DNA of 64,000 bases from Methyloligella solikamskensis (GTDB taxonomy: Bacteria > Pseudomonadota > Alphaproteobacteria > Rhizobiales > Methyloligellaceae). The notes beneath the pieces were generated by a model. That model did no database searches, had not been told where the DNA came from, and was given only the letters and a program-made list of their open reading frames with translations. Position numbers and translations under genes: made by a program. Location: assembly GCF_042676065.1 (NCBI RefSeq), contig NZ_JBHTJO010000002.1:1-64000 (forward strand), in the 5' to 3' direction. Below are positions 45,465 to 54,796 of this stretch, piece by piece; position 1 is the stretch's first letter, and each line of letters begins with the position of its first letter.

Positions 45465-46579
45465 ACCCGCATCGGCATCAGCACGTAGAGCAGGGAGGGG
45501 TCATCGCCGTCCCTCACCACAGTCGGCGAGCCCGGATCGGCGAAGATATATTCCGCCGTGCCGCTCTCGAGCTGCTCGGCGATGTCGAGCAGGTAGCGCG
45601 CGTTGAAGCCGATCTCCAGGCTGTCGGAGTCGTAATCGATGGGCAGCTCTTCCGTGGCGCTGCCGCTATCGGGATTATTCACCGAAAGCACCAGCTTGTT
45701 GGGGGCGATGGCGAGCTTCACCGCGCGGCCCTTGTCGCTGGAGAGCGTGGAGACGCGGTCCACCGCCTTGGCGAAGGCGATATTGTCGACCTCCATCTCC
45801 TTGTCGTTGCCTTGCGGGATCACCCGCTCGTAATCGGGGAAGGTCCCGTCGATCAGCTTCGAAGTGAGCACGGACGTCTTGGTGGTCGCCCGGATCTTCG
45901 AGGCGGAAAGCTCGATCTTCACCTCTTCGTCCGCATCCTCGGTCAGCCGGTGCAGGTCTGCTACCGCCTTGCGGGGTACGATCACGCCGGGCATGCCGCT
46001 GGCGCCCGACGGCAAGGGAAGCTCCATCTGCGCCAGCCGGTGGCCGTCCGTCGCCACGGCGCGCAGGGTCCCTGCACCCTCGCTCTCCACCGCATGGAGA
46101 TAGATGCCGTTGAGGTAGTACCGCGTCTCCTCCGTGGAGATCGCAAACCGAGTCTTCTCGATGAGCTTCCGCAGGTCCTTGGCCGGCACCGAGAAGGAGT
46201 GGGAGAGATCTTCCACGCTCAAGGACGGGAAGTCCTCCGCCGAAAGGGTCTGCAGCGAAAAACGCGCCGGGCCGCAAGAGATGTTCAGCCGCGCCGCCTC
46301 GCCGTCCAGGGACAGCTCGATATCCGTCCCGTCGGGCAGCTTCCGCACCACATCGTGAAACATGTGGGCCGGCACCGTGGTGGTGCCTTCGGTCTTGGTC
46401 TGGCAAGGGACGGCCTCCACGATCTCCATGTCGAGATCTGTCGCCGTCAGCCCGAGCTCGCCCGCATTCGCATCCAGCCGGACATTGGAGAGAATCGGGA
46501 TCGTGTTCCGCCGTTCGACCACGCTTGCCACATGGGCCAGGGCTTTCACCAGCCCCGCTTTTTCAATGGTCAGCTCCAT
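45461..46579 (-). CDS. dnaN: DNA polymerase III beta sliding clamp
   Basis: 372 residues, the usual length. MELTIEKAGLVKALAHVASVVERRNTIPILSNV and the closing LLYVLMPMRV are diagnostic. Three repeated clamp domains. It is 243 bases downstream of dnaA and overlaps recF, so it heads the dnaN-recF-(gyrB) unit. Confidence 0.98.
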   Translation of the reverse strand: MELTIEKAGLVKALAHVASVVERRNTIPILSNVRLDANAGELGLTATDLDMEIVEAVPCQTKTEGTTTVPAHMFHDVVRKLPDGTDIELSLDGEAARLNISCGPARFSLQTLSAEDFPSLSVEDLSHSFSVPAKDLRKLIEKTRFAISTEETRYYLNGIYLHAVESEGAGTLRAVATDGHRLAQMELPLPSGASGMPGVIVPRKAVADLHRLTEDADEEVKIELSASKIRATTKTSVLTSKLIDGTFPDYERVIPQGNDKEMEVDNIAFAKAVDRVSTLSSDKGRAVKLAIAPNKLVLSVNNPDSGSATEELPIDYDSDSLEIGFNARYLLDIAEQLESGTAEYIFADPGSPTVVRDGDDPSLLYVLMPMRV

Positions 46580-46822
46580 GATCCCGCTCGACTCCTGAAA
46601 TGCTTGTCGAATATGCCTGCCGCACTCTCACCCGGCCTCCCGCCGGCGGCGTCAGGGCCGCTATCGGTAAGCCGTCTGGCTTCCGTCCCTACGGGCGAGG
46701 CGTGCGTGAGAAAATTCGTAGAACGCGCGTCCAGAACTTGCCGCGAGAGGCGCCAATTTGCAAGCGAAAGGGCGGGATTCCGGCTCTTCGCCAAAACCCC
46801 GCCGTGGCCTCCGTGAAACGCT
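46580..46822. promoter_or_regulatory. dnaA-dnaN intergenic region
   Basis: 243 bases. Probably contains a dnaN promoter. I see no gene, no full DnaA box and no strong terminator after dnaA. Confidence 0.35.
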
Positions 46823-48319
46823 TCAGTCCCGCAAGAGACGCTGCAAAAGCTCGATTTCTTCGCGCATTTGCGTGTCGTCCGACATCAGCTGCTCGATCTT
46901 GCGGATCGCATGCAGCACCGTGGTGTGGTCACGGTTGCCGAAGCGGCGGCCGATCTCGGGCAACGAACGCGACGTGAGCTGCTTGCAGAGATACATGCCG
47001 ATCTGGCGCGGGCGGACGATGGAGCGGTTACGCCGCCCCGAGAGTAGGTCCCCCCGGTTCACCCCGTAATGCTTGGAGACGGTCCGCTGGATGTCGTCGA
47101 TCCGGACCCGCTTGGGCTCCGTGCCGCGCATCAGCTCCCGAACGATCTGCTCGGCGATCTCCAGAGTCACCGGCTGATCGGTCAGCTGATAGGCCGCCCG
47201 CAACCGGTGCACCGCACCTTCGAGCTCCCGGCCGCTCTCTGTGAGACGGTCGGCCAGATAGCTCAGCACCGTATCGGAGATTTCCAGCCCCGGTGTCTCC
47301 CGGCAGGCATCGCTCGCCCGCTTGGCGAGGATCTTGTGACGCAGATCGCGATCCATTGGAGCGATCTCCGCCACGAGCCCGCCGCCGAGCCGCGACCGCA
47401 TCCGCATGTCGAGACGGTCGAGATGGTTCGGGGCCCGATCCGCCGCGACGACAACCTGGCGCCCGCCGTCGATCAGCGAGTTCAGGGTGTGGCAGAACTC
47501 CTGCTGGATGGTCGGCCCCTGCAGGAACTCCATGTCGTCGATGATCAGAAGATCGATCCGCCGCAGGTTCTCCTTGAACGCCAAGGCATCTTTCGCCCGC
47601 AGCGCCTGGACGAAGCCGGACATGAACCGCTCCGCCGTCAGGTAGAGCACCTCGCCCTCGGGCTTCGCCTTGGTGAACTGCCAGGCGATGGCATGCAGCA
47701 GATGGGTTTTGCCCAAGCCCACATTCCCGTGCAGGAACAGCGGGTTGAACATCTGCTGAGAGCCTGCGCCCGTGCCGGACACCTGGTTCGCCGCCGCATT
47801 GGCGAGCTGGTTGGACGCGCCCACCACGAACGTGTCGAAGGTCAGCTTCGGGTCCAGCGGCGAGCCGTCGAACCCGCCATACCCCGTCCGCAGAGGCAGT
47901 GTGACCTCCGCCGACTCCGTCACCGCGACCCGCGGTGCCGGCGCTGCCTCGGCCGCCTTCCTTGCAGCATTCTGATGCTTGAAATGCGGCTGCCGTACCT
48001 GGAAGTCCAGGCGATCGAGATCCGCCCATTCCTGACGGCTCAGCTGGATCACGAAGTCGTAGTAGTGGGACCGCAGCCAGCTCTTCAGAAAGCGCGTGGC
48101 TACCGTCAGGTAGGCGGTATCGTCCTCGATTCTGTCAAGTTCGACGCTGCGAAACCAACTCGAATAGACGTCTTCACCCAATTCAGCTTGCAGACGTGAC
48201 TTGATCCTCTCCCACGCGGCACGGTCCGCCGCGTCGTCCTTTTTATCTGTCACTTTTAGTGCCACCCGTTCGTCTACCCCGCGCAGGCACGCACCGCTTA
48301 CTCCAGACACGAGCAGCAC
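46823..48319 (-). CDS. dnaA: Chromosomal replication initiator protein DnaA
   Basis: 498 residues from the GTG at 48319. Domain I has WERIKSRLQAELGEDVYSSWF; domain III has Walker A GNVGLGKTHLLHA and Walker B LLIIDD; domain IV ends with the DNA-binding signature NRDHTTVLHAIRKIE. Domain II is short and Ala-rich. The start is unsure: the sequence typical of the family begins near VALKVTDKKDD, and other GTG codons occur in the first 24 residues. Confidence 0.97.
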   Translation of the reverse strand: MLLVSGVSGACLRGVDERVALKVTDKKDDAADRAAWERIKSRLQAELGEDVYSSWFRSVELDRIEDDTAYLTVATRFLKSWLRSHYYDFVIQLSRQEWADLDRLDFQVRQPHFKHQNAARKAAEAAPAPRVAVTESAEVTLPLRTGYGGFDGSPLDPKLTFDTFVVGASNQLANAAANQVSGTGAGSQQMFNPLFLHGNVGLGKTHLLHAIAWQFTKAKPEGEVLYLTAERFMSGFVQALRAKDALAFKENLRRIDLLIIDDMEFLQGPTIQQEFCHTLNSLIDGGRQVVVAADRAPNHLDRLDMRMRSRLGGGLVAEIAPMDRDLRHKILAKRASDACRETPGLEISDTVLSYLADRLTESGRELEGAVHRLRAAYQLTDQPVTLEIAEQIVRELMRGTEPKRVRIDDIQRTVSKHYGVNRGDLLSGRRNRSIVRPRQIGMYLCKQLTSRSLPEIGRRFGNRDHTTVLHAIRKIEQLMSDDTQMREEIELLQRLLRD

Positions 48320-48363
48320 CCCCCTGACGCGGACAGCCTCCTGTCCTCACGGCCGATCGTTGC

Positions 48364-48798
48364 CTAGCTTTGAAGCCAGGGGAGACCTGCCGCCTTCCAG
48401 CCTCCGACGGCGCCCCGATGCCTATCGTCGTCCAGCGGCCCCTCAAAACCGCCGGCGACGTTGTGACAGGCTCGAAACCCCATCGCCGCCATCGCCATGG
48501 CTGCTGCCATGCTCCGGCTGCCCGAACGGCAGATGAAGAAAAGGTCGTCGTCTGGCGAGACGCCGAGAGCCTTCAGCTCTCCGGCCAGACGTTCGGCAAA
48601 ACGCGGATCGACCGTTTGGTCGGGAAATGTCTGCCACTCGACGAGAACGGGCCGCTTTCCGAGATCCCCGAGATCGGGAATACCGACATACGTCCATTCT
48701 GCTCTCGTCCGCACATCGACGAGTTGAGCTCCGCCCTTGGACGAGAGCGACTTCCAGGCCGTCTCAACGTCCACGTTATCGACTTCGCTATCGCTCAT
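48364..48798 (-). CDS. Rhodanese-like sulfurtransferase
   Basis: 144 residues, one rhodanese domain. LVDVRTRAEWTYVGIPDL is the N-terminal signature, and the active Cys is in FFICRSGSRSMAAA. It moves sulfane sulfur or acts in detoxification. The ATG at 48798 is directly after GGAG; a TTG at 48810 with GGGGA 8 bases upstream is an equally good start. It is 44 bases before dnaA on the same strand and may be cotranscribed. Confidence 0.9.
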   Translation of the reverse strand: MSDSEVDNVDVETAWKSLSSKGGAQLVDVRTRAEWTYVGIPDLGDLGKRPVLVEWQTFPDQTVDPRFAERLAGELKALGVSPDDDLFFICRSGSRSMAAAMAMAAMGFRACHNVAGGFEGPLDDDRHRGAVGGWKAAGLPWLQS

Positions 48799-49653
48799 CT
48801 CCGCGCCCAAGCAGCAGGTCCCCTTTTGAAAAACCTAGGTATCGAGCGGTCAACTCAAGTACTAGATAGCTCGAAAGCCACTAAACCTAGTAGTTCTTCT
48901 GCTACAAACGCCGCACTCTACGTCGCCTACGACTAAAAACTTCAAACTTTCCCCTCCAAACACGTGATTTAGACAAAACTTTCCCGTCTCGACACTGGCC
49001 GAGCTTGAAAACTGTATTGTGTTGGAGGGGGCTACCCCGTTCGGATGAATGAACTATACACGGGCGGTTTCGGCCGATCAAGCAACCGCCCTGTGCCCAA
49101 AAGGCCCTCGCCCGGGTTCGGCGCGCTCCTCAATCCTCGCCGCCAACTCCCTGTGCTGCAAGTCTGATTCGATCCGGCGAGGCCTTTCCGGTAGCGAGTT
49201 ACAACCGCTCCAAAGGCCGGATTCGGGGTGAAAAATTTTTGCTAAAAAAGCGTGGCCTCGGCGCGCTCCAGCTTCGGTTTTCGGACCGGCCCGCGCCGTC
49301 AAACAATTGATATATTCACGAAATCGACATGAAGGGGCGGCGAGAAAATCGCCAAACCGACCCAAAAATTTCGTGTCAGCTTCGCAACAGAGTGACTTTT
49401 TTGGCCTCGGCGGAAAATTTTTGTGTTGCAAGATCGGCGGCTGAAGAGTCCGGAGGTTGGGTGCCTGCGGGCTGCTCATTTGTCCTGGGCGATTGCCGCC
49501 GTTGCGCGCAGAATCCGTCGCCGGAGGAGGCCTGAGGCGGGAACCAGCCGCCCATGCGCAAAGAGCGCGCAAGGGAACCCTTACGCGCTCAAGAACGGTG
49601 CTGGCAGCGCTCCGCCGAGGCTGCCGATCAAACCTGTAAAAAGGAGTGGCGGT
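48799..49653. promoter_or_regulatory. Long noncoding region between rpsT and the rhodanese-dnaA genes
   Basis: 855 bases with no convincing gene. AT-rich islands include AAAAATTTTT (49231-49240) and two related 13-14-base runs, AAAAATTTCGTGT (49364 on) and AAAATTTTTGTGT (49414 on). GANTC sites, targets of the CcrM methylase in alphaproteobacteria, are at 49166, 49220, 49446 and 49511. No perfect DnaA box (TTATNCACA) is present; the best have two mismatches. It must contain the promoter for the dnaA side. Origin function is possible but not supported. Confidence 0.5.
49563..49590 (-). terminator. Putative terminator downstream of rpsT
   Basis: Arms of 13 bases, GAGCGCGCAAGGG (49563-49575) and CCCTTACGCGCTC (49578-49590), pair with one G-U wobble on the RNA. 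On the minus strand the stem is followed by TTT. It lies 63 bases after the rpsT stop and probably ends its transcript. Confidence 0.6.
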
Positions 49654-49923
49654 CTACGCCGATTCCATCGCGCCGATGCGCTTGGACAGCCGGGAGATCT
49701 TCCGCGAGGCCGTGCGCTCGTGCAGCACGCCATTCTGGCCGTTGCGGGCGATGATCGGCTGGGCTGCGCGAAGGGCGGCCTGAGCCTCGTCCTTCTTGCC
49801 AGACGCGATCGCCTCTTCGACCTTGCGGATGAAGCTGCGCATGCGGCTCTTCCGGGCGACGTTCACTTCCGTCCGCTTGTTGATCTGCCGGACGGCCTTC
49901 TTTGCCGATTTCGTATTGGCCAT
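49654..49923 (-). CDS. rpsT: 30S ribosomal protein S20
   Basis: 89 residues. MANTKSAKKAVRQINKRTEVN and the closing RKISRLSKRIGAMESA are typical of S20, which binds 16S rRNA in the small subunit. The ATG at 49923 gives the normal length; a longer frame reaching 50079 is not part of the protein. Its place next to the dnaA region is common in this order. Confidence 0.98.
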   Translation of the reverse strand: MANTKSAKKAVRQINKRTEVNVARKSRMRSFIRKVEEAIASGKKDEAQAALRAAQPIIARNGQNGVLHERTASRKISRLSKRIGAMESA

Positions 49924-50044
49924 ATGTCGTTCCCAAAGCGCGTGCCACGCCGATCCATTCGGCGGCTCTCCGCGCAATAAATCCTGAAAGGAGAATTGAC
50001 CGCGCTCTATAACGGGCGCGGCCCAAACCGTCAACTCCATGCCG

Positions 50045-50572
50045 TCAACTGTCTCCGCGCTTTGCCGGATCCCCGCCATCCCCAGAAGCCTTCAGGACTT
50101 GGCCAATGAAGTCCGACTTTGCGGCCCTATAGTCCTCCATGGGCTTGCCTTCGAACCGGCGTTTCAACGCGTTATATCGCGAGACCAACTGAGGATCGGC
50201 GAGCAGCCGAGAGACGAAGAGGTGGAAGAAATCGTGCTCGCCGCCTATCGCCGTCAACTGGATGCCGAGGGCCGGTGAGGCGTCCGGTTTCTCGAAAGCC
50301 GAGAAAGTCTCCGTTCTGATGGAACCGCTGTTGCGAGCGTAACGCGCGCTCAGCACCCGATCCGCGGCAGCGAAATCCGGGAGCCGTACCCGCACGACGA
50401 TGTCGAGATCACCCTTGGTCACACACCCGGGTACGGCGGTCGCGCCGACATGGTGGATTTCCGCCGTCTCCGGCAAGACCCGACGAAGCGACTCGCTCGT
50501 TTCGGCGAAGAGCCGGTCGGCCGCCTCTCGAGCCGCTTCCATATCGGCCAGGCGGAAGGGCGATTCGCACAT
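50045..50572 (-). CDS. GrpB-family (UPF0157) nucleotidyltransferase-like protein
   Basis: 175 residues. IHHVGATAVPGCVTKGDLDIVV is the GrpB motif, with the paired acids of a nucleotidyltransferase active site. FFHLFVSRLLADPQLVSRYNALKR follows as in the family. Function is not known; GrpB relatives are sometimes linked to CoA metabolism. It starts 21 bases after the enoyl-CoA hydratase stop on the same strand. Confidence 0.88.
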   Translation of the reverse strand: MCESPFRLADMEAAREAADRLFAETSESLRRVLPETAEIHHVGATAVPGCVTKGDLDIVVRVRLPDFAAADRVLSARYARNSGSIRTETFSAFEKPDASPALGIQLTAIGGEHDFFHLFVSRLLADPQLVSRYNALKRRFEGKPMEDYRAAKSDFIGQVLKASGDGGDPAKRGDS

Positions 50573-50593
50573 CCTGCTCGCCTCCGCGGACTC

Positions 50594-51388
50594 TCACCGG
50601 TCCTTGAAGTCGGGCTTCCGCTTCTCCGTGAAGGCGGCCATGCCCTCCTTCTGATCCTCCGTGGCGAAGGTCGAATAGAAGAGATGCCGCTCCTGGCGGA
50701 TGCCCTCTGGGAGCGGCGTCGCCATGCTGGTGTTGATGGACTTCTTGATCATAGCCACCGCCGGCTGGGAGAAGCTCGCGATCTTCGAGGCGATCTTCAT
50801 GGTCTCCTCCATCAGGGCGGTTTGCGGAACCACCCGCGCCACCAGCCCTGAGCGCTCCGCCTCTTCCGCGTCGATGCGGCGGCCGGTCAGGCACAGATCC
50901 ATGGCCTTCGCCTTGCCCACCGCCCGGGTCAGCCGCTGGGTGCCGCCGGCCCCCGGCATGATGCCGAGCTGGATTTCCGGCTGGCCGAACTGGGCGCTGT
51001 CGGCGGCAATGATCATGTCGCAGATCATGGCGAGTTCCATGCCACCCCCCAGCGCAAAGCCGGAGACCGCCGCAATCAGCGGCTTCTTATGGGAGGCGAT
51101 GGCGTCGTAGGGCGCGATGAAGTCGGTGTTGAAGGCATCCGCAAAGCTCTTGTCCTTCATCTCCTTGATGTCGGCGCCGGCTGCGAAGGCTTTCTCGCCA
51201 CCCGTCAGCACCACGCAGCCGATCTCCGGATCCGCATCGCATTTGTCGAGCACGGTGTTCAGCTCGGACAAAAGCTTGGCGTTCAGCGCGTTCATGGCGT
51301 CGGGCCGGTTCAGGGTGATCACGGCCACCCCGCCTTCTTGGGCCACCAAAAGTGTCTCGCACTTCGTTTCGGTCTCGATTCCGTTCAT
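50594..51388 (-). CDS. Enoyl-CoA hydratase
   Basis: 264 residues, crotonase fold. The oxyanion hole Ala and Gly are in KAFAAGADIKEM and FALGGGMELAMICD, and the two catalytic Glu lie in GGGMELAM and QPEIQLGIMPGAGGTQRL. It hydrates trans-2-enoyl-CoA in fatty acid breakdown (EchA/FadB1-like). It follows mutM by 24 bases on the same strand. Confidence 0.94.
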   Translation of the reverse strand: MNGIETETKCETLLVAQEGGVAVITLNRPDAMNALNAKLLSELNTVLDKCDADPEIGCVVLTGGEKAFAAGADIKEMKDKSFADAFNTDFIAPYDAIASHKKPLIAAVSGFALGGGMELAMICDMIIAADSAQFGQPEIQLGIMPGAGGTQRLTRAVGKAKAMDLCLTGRRIDAEEAERSGLVARVVPQTALMEETMKIASKIASFSQPAVAMIKKSINTSMATPLPEGIRQERHLFYSTFATEDQKEGMAAFTEKRKPDFKDR

Positions 51389-51412
51389 GGTCCCACCTCT
51401 TTGTTGGTTGGG

Positions 51413-52297
51413 TTAGCGTTGGCAACTCGGGCAATAGAAGGTCGAGCGGCCACTCTGCACGATGCGCTTCACAAGCCCCTGACACTCCGGATCCGGGCAG
51501 GGCTTACCTTCGCGTCCATACACCTTGAAGGAATGCTGGAAGCGGCCGAGCGATCCGTCCGCATGGGCATAATCCCGCAAAGACGAACCGCCCGCGGCGA
51601 TCGCATCGTTGAGAACGCGGGAAATGGCATGGGCGAGCCGGGCGCAGCGCGCCGTGGGCTCGCCGTCCTTGGTCACGATGGTCCGTGCCAGCCGGACGGG
51701 CGACAGCCGCGCATCGTAGAGCGCTTCGCACACATAGATATTGCCGAGCCCTGCGATCCTGCGCTGATCGAGCAGGGCGGCCTTCAGCGGCGTCTTGGCG
51801 CCGGCCAGCACGCTCGCCAGCGCCTCCGGGGTGAAGTCCTCCCCCAGGGGCTCGATCCCCAGCCCCTTGAAAAGCGGGTGCTCCGGCATCTCGGCCTCCG
51901 GCACCAGGGCCATATAGCCGAAGCGCCGCGCGTCGGCGTAGCGAACGGCCGCCCCGTCCTGCAGGTGGAAAACGATATGCTCGTGGCGAGGGATCTCTGT
52001 GGCGGTATGGGCAAAGACGCCCGGCTTCACGGCCGTGCCGTTGGCCTCGTCCACGGTGAACCGGCCGGTCATACCCAGATGCATCACCAGCACCTCGCCG
52101 TCGTCCAGCCGCGCCAGGATATATTTCGCCCGCCGGTCCATGGCCTCGATCCGGCGCCCGGTGAGGCGCACGGCAAAATTCGCCGGCAGCGGAAAGCGCA
52201 AATCCGCCCGGCGCTGCTCCACGCTCTCGATGGTCTTGCCGACCATGAAGGGGGCGAGCCCAAGGCGCACGGTCTCGACTTCGGGAAGTTCCGGCAT
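51413..52297 (-). CDS. mutM: Formamidopyrimidine-DNA glycosylase
   Basis: 294 residues. It removes oxidised purines and nicks the DNA. The N-terminal nucleophile Pro is in PELPEVETVRLGL, directly after Met. The helix-two-turn-helix region has the conserved Lys, and the C-terminal zinc finger is CPDPECQGLVKRI...FYCPSCQR. The ATG at 52297 is fixed by the need for Pro2. Divergent from ubiE. Confidence 0.97.
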   Translation of the reverse strand: MPELPEVETVRLGLAPFMVGKTIESVEQRRADLRFPLPANFAVRLTGRRIEAMDRRAKYILARLDDGEVLVMHLGMTGRFTVDEANGTAVKPGVFAHTATEIPRHEHIVFHLQDGAAVRYADARRFGYMALVPEAEMPEHPLFKGLGIEPLGEDFTPEALASVLAGAKTPLKAALLDQRRIAGLGNIYVCEALYDARLSPVRLARTIVTKDGEPTARCARLAHAISRVLNDAIAAGGSSLRDYAHADGSLGRFQHSFKVYGREGKPCPDPECQGLVKRIVQSGRSTFYCPSCQR

Positions 52298-52469
52298 AGG
52301 GGATCCGGGGGTGCCGCACCCCCATTGCGGAGCCGCATTTAGAGGGTGCAAAGACGGAAAATCATTGCTGCACCGCAACAATAGCCTGTTCATACCCCTT
52401 AGGCTATTGTCCGCAGCCATCCTTGAGGGCATACGGCCCCGAGACGTTTTTTCCAACCGGGCGTAAGGC

Positions 52470-53219
52470 ATGGCGGCATCCGAAAAATACAGCTTCGGCT
52501 TCGAAGAGGTCGACGAAGGCGCGCGCCAATCCCGTGTGAACGACGTCTTCGCGCGGGTCGCCAAGAACTACGACCTCATGAACGACCTCATGTCGGGCGG
52601 CATGCATCGGCTCTGGAAGGACGACATGATCGCCCAGCTCAACCCGCCGAGGAGCGAGGCACCCTTCGCGCTGCTCGATGTGGCGGGTGGCACGGGCGAC
52701 ATCGCCGAGCGCTTCCTGAAGGCGTCCGGCCCGAACGCCACTGCCATTATCTGCGATATCAGCGCCGAGATGCTGGAGGCGGGACGGGAACGCCATGCCG
52801 GGCTCGACCGGGTCGAGTTCGTGCAAGGCAATGCCGAGGCGCTTCCCTATGAGGACGGCCGCTTCGACGCCTATACCATCGCCTTCGGCATGCGGAACGT
52901 GACCCATATCGACCGAGCCCTGCAGGAAGCCTTCCGCGTGCTGAAGCCCGGCGGCCGCTTCCTCTGCCTGGAATTTTCCGCCGTCGAGGTGCCCATGCTG
53001 GACACGCTCTACGATCTCTTCTCTTTCAAGGCGATTCCGGCCCTCGGCCAGGCGGTCGCCGGCGATTCCGCCTCCTACCGCTATCTGGTGGAGAGCATCC
53101 GCAAGTTTCCGAGCCAGGAGCCCTATGCGGGGATGATCCGCGATGCCGGTTTCGAGCAGGTGCGCTACCGGAACCTCACCGGCGGCATCGCGGCAATCCA
53201 TTCGGGCTGGCGGATCTGA
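52470..53219 (+). CDS. ubiE: Ubiquinone/menaquinone C-methyltransferase
   Basis: 249 residues. SAM-dependent methylation of the benzoquinol ring in ubiquinone synthesis. VNDVFARVAKNYDLMNDLMSGGMHRLWK and the SAM loop LLDVAGGTGDIA are diagnostic, as is the closing NLTGGIAAIHSGWR. It is 8 bases before ubiB; the pair is one operon. Confidence 0.97.
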   Translation: MAASEKYSFGFEEVDEGARQSRVNDVFARVAKNYDLMNDLMSGGMHRLWKDDMIAQLNPPRSEAPFALLDVAGGTGDIAERFLKASGPNATAIICDISAEMLEAGRERHAGLDRVEFVQGNAEALPYEDGRFDAYTIAFGMRNVTHIDRALQEAFRVLKPGGRFLCLEFSAVEVPMLDTLYDLFSFKAIPALGQAVAGDSASYRYLVESIRKFPSQEPYAGMIRDAGFEQVRYRNLTGGIAAIHSGWRI

Positions 53220-53227
53220 GGGATACG

Positions 53228-54793
53228 ATGAACCCGATCACCAACTCATTCCGGCTCATGCGCGCCGGCTGGACCATTCTCTGGAACGGTGCCCGGGTCG
53301 TGCCGGCGGACGCACAAATCCCGGCGCCCCTGAAGATGTTCGCGCGGAAAGAGAAGAAGCCGGGCCAGGAGAGCAATCAGGACCGGCTGACCCGCGCGCT
53401 CACTTCGCTGGGGCCCTCCTACATCAAGCTGGGCCAGTTCCTGGCGACCCGCGACGATATCGTGGGGCCCGATCTTGCGAAGGATCTGGCGCCTCTGCAG
53501 GACAAGTTGCCGCCGTTCCCCATGGCTGAGGCCAAGCGCACTATCGAGCAAGAGCTGGGCCGTCCGGTGGAGGAGCTCTACACGGAGTTCGACGCGCCGG
53601 TGGCTGCCGCTTCCATCGCCCAGGTGCACAAGGCGAAGGTGAAGAATGGCGACGGCACCGAGGCGCCGGTCGCCGTGAAGGTGCTGCGGCCCGGCATCGA
53701 GCGCCGCTTCACCCGCGACCTGGAGAGCTTCCTCTTCGCCGCCCAGACCATCGAGGCTTGGCACGGGCCGAGCCGGCGTCTGCGCCCCGTCGCCGTGGTC
53801 GAGACCCTGGCCCAATCCGTCACCATCGAGATGGATCTGCGGATGGAGGCCGCCGCCATTTCCGAAGTGGCGGAAAACTCCAAGGACGATCACGGTTTTC
53901 GCGTGCCCAAGGTCGATTGGACCCGCAGCGCCCGGCGCGTCATGACCCTGGAATGGATCGACGGCATCCCCATCGCCGACAAGGCGGCGATCCAAGCGGC
54001 TGGCTTCGACCCGAAGGAGATCGGCCAGAGGCTCCTGCAGATCTTCCTGCTCCACGCCATGCGCGACGGTTTCTTCCACGCCGACATGCATCCCGGCAAT
54101 CTGTTCGTGGACGATCAGGGCCGCATCGTCGCCGTCGATTTCGGCATCATGGGCCGGCTGGGCCTGAAGGAGCGCCGCTTCCTGGCCGAGATCCTCTACG
54201 GCTTCATCACCCGCAACTACCAGCGCGTCTCCGAGGTCCATTTCGAGGCGGGCTACGTGCCCCGCCGCCACTCGGTGGAGCTGTTCGCCCAGGCGTTGCG
54301 GGCCATCGGCGAGCCCATCATGGACAAGAACGCCACCGAGATCTCCATGGCCGCGCTGTTGGGCCAGCTCCTGCAATATACGGAAGTCTTCGACATGGAG
54401 ACCCGGCCCGAGCTGCTGCTGCTACAGAAGACCATGGTGGTCGTCGAGGGCGTGGCCCGCCAGCTCGATCCGGAGCTGAATATCTGGACCGTGTCCGAGC
54501 CCGTCGTACGCGAATGGATGGAGACTCATTTCGGCGCCGAAGGCCGCATTGAGCAGGCCGCCGAGGGCGCGGTCAGCCTGGGCCGCTTCGCCGGTCACAT
54601 CCCGCGGCTCCTGGGCCAGGCCGAACAGGCGGCGGATGCATTCTCGGCCATGGCGGAGGAGGGGCTTCGCCTCGACCGCTACACCGTGGAGCGCATGGCC
54701 GACGCCCAGAGCCGCAAGGGCCGCATGGGCCGGTTGGCGCTATGGGTCGGCGCCATTTCGCTGGCCGTCATCGCCGCCGCGATGGTGTTTTAG
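53228..54793 (+). CDS. ubiB: Ubiquinone biosynthesis ATPase/kinase-like protein
   Basis: 521 residues, ABC1/ADCK family. The KxGQ motif is K67-Q70 in YIKLGQFLATRDD, followed by VAAASIAQVHKAK. HADMHPGNLFVD and VDFGIMGRLG hold the kinase-like active site. One C-terminal membrane helix (about 500-521). It supports ubiquinone synthesis at the membrane. It ends 3 bases from a convergent MarR regulator gene. Confidence 0.96.
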   Translation: MNPITNSFRLMRAGWTILWNGARVVPADAQIPAPLKMFARKEKKPGQESNQDRLTRALTSLGPSYIKLGQFLATRDDIVGPDLAKDLAPLQDKLPPFPMAEAKRTIEQELGRPVEELYTEFDAPVAAASIAQVHKAKVKNGDGTEAPVAVKVLRPGIERRFTRDLESFLFAAQTIEAWHGPSRRLRPVAVVETLAQSVTIEMDLRMEAAAISEVAENSKDDHGFRVPKVDWTRSARRVMTLEWIDGIPIADKAAIQAAGFDPKEIGQRLLQIFLLHAMRDGFFHADMHPGNLFVDDQGRIVAVDFGIMGRLGLKERRFLAEILYGFITRNYQRVSEVHFEAGYVPRRHSVELFAQALRAIGEPIMDKNATEISMAALLGQLLQYTEVFDMETRPELLLLQKTMVVVEGVARQLDPELNIWTVSEPVVREWMETHFGAEGRIEQAAEGAVSLGRFAGHIPRLLGQAEQAADAFSAMAEEGLRLDRYTVERMADAQSRKGRMGRLALWVGAISLAVIAAAMVF

Positions 54794-54796
54794 GGG

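Noticed and set aside
48799..49653. Chromosomal origin of replication
   Set aside because: No perfect DnaA box was found; near matches such as CTATACACG and TGTGCCCAA have two mismatches each. In many alphaproteobacteria the origin is not beside dnaA.
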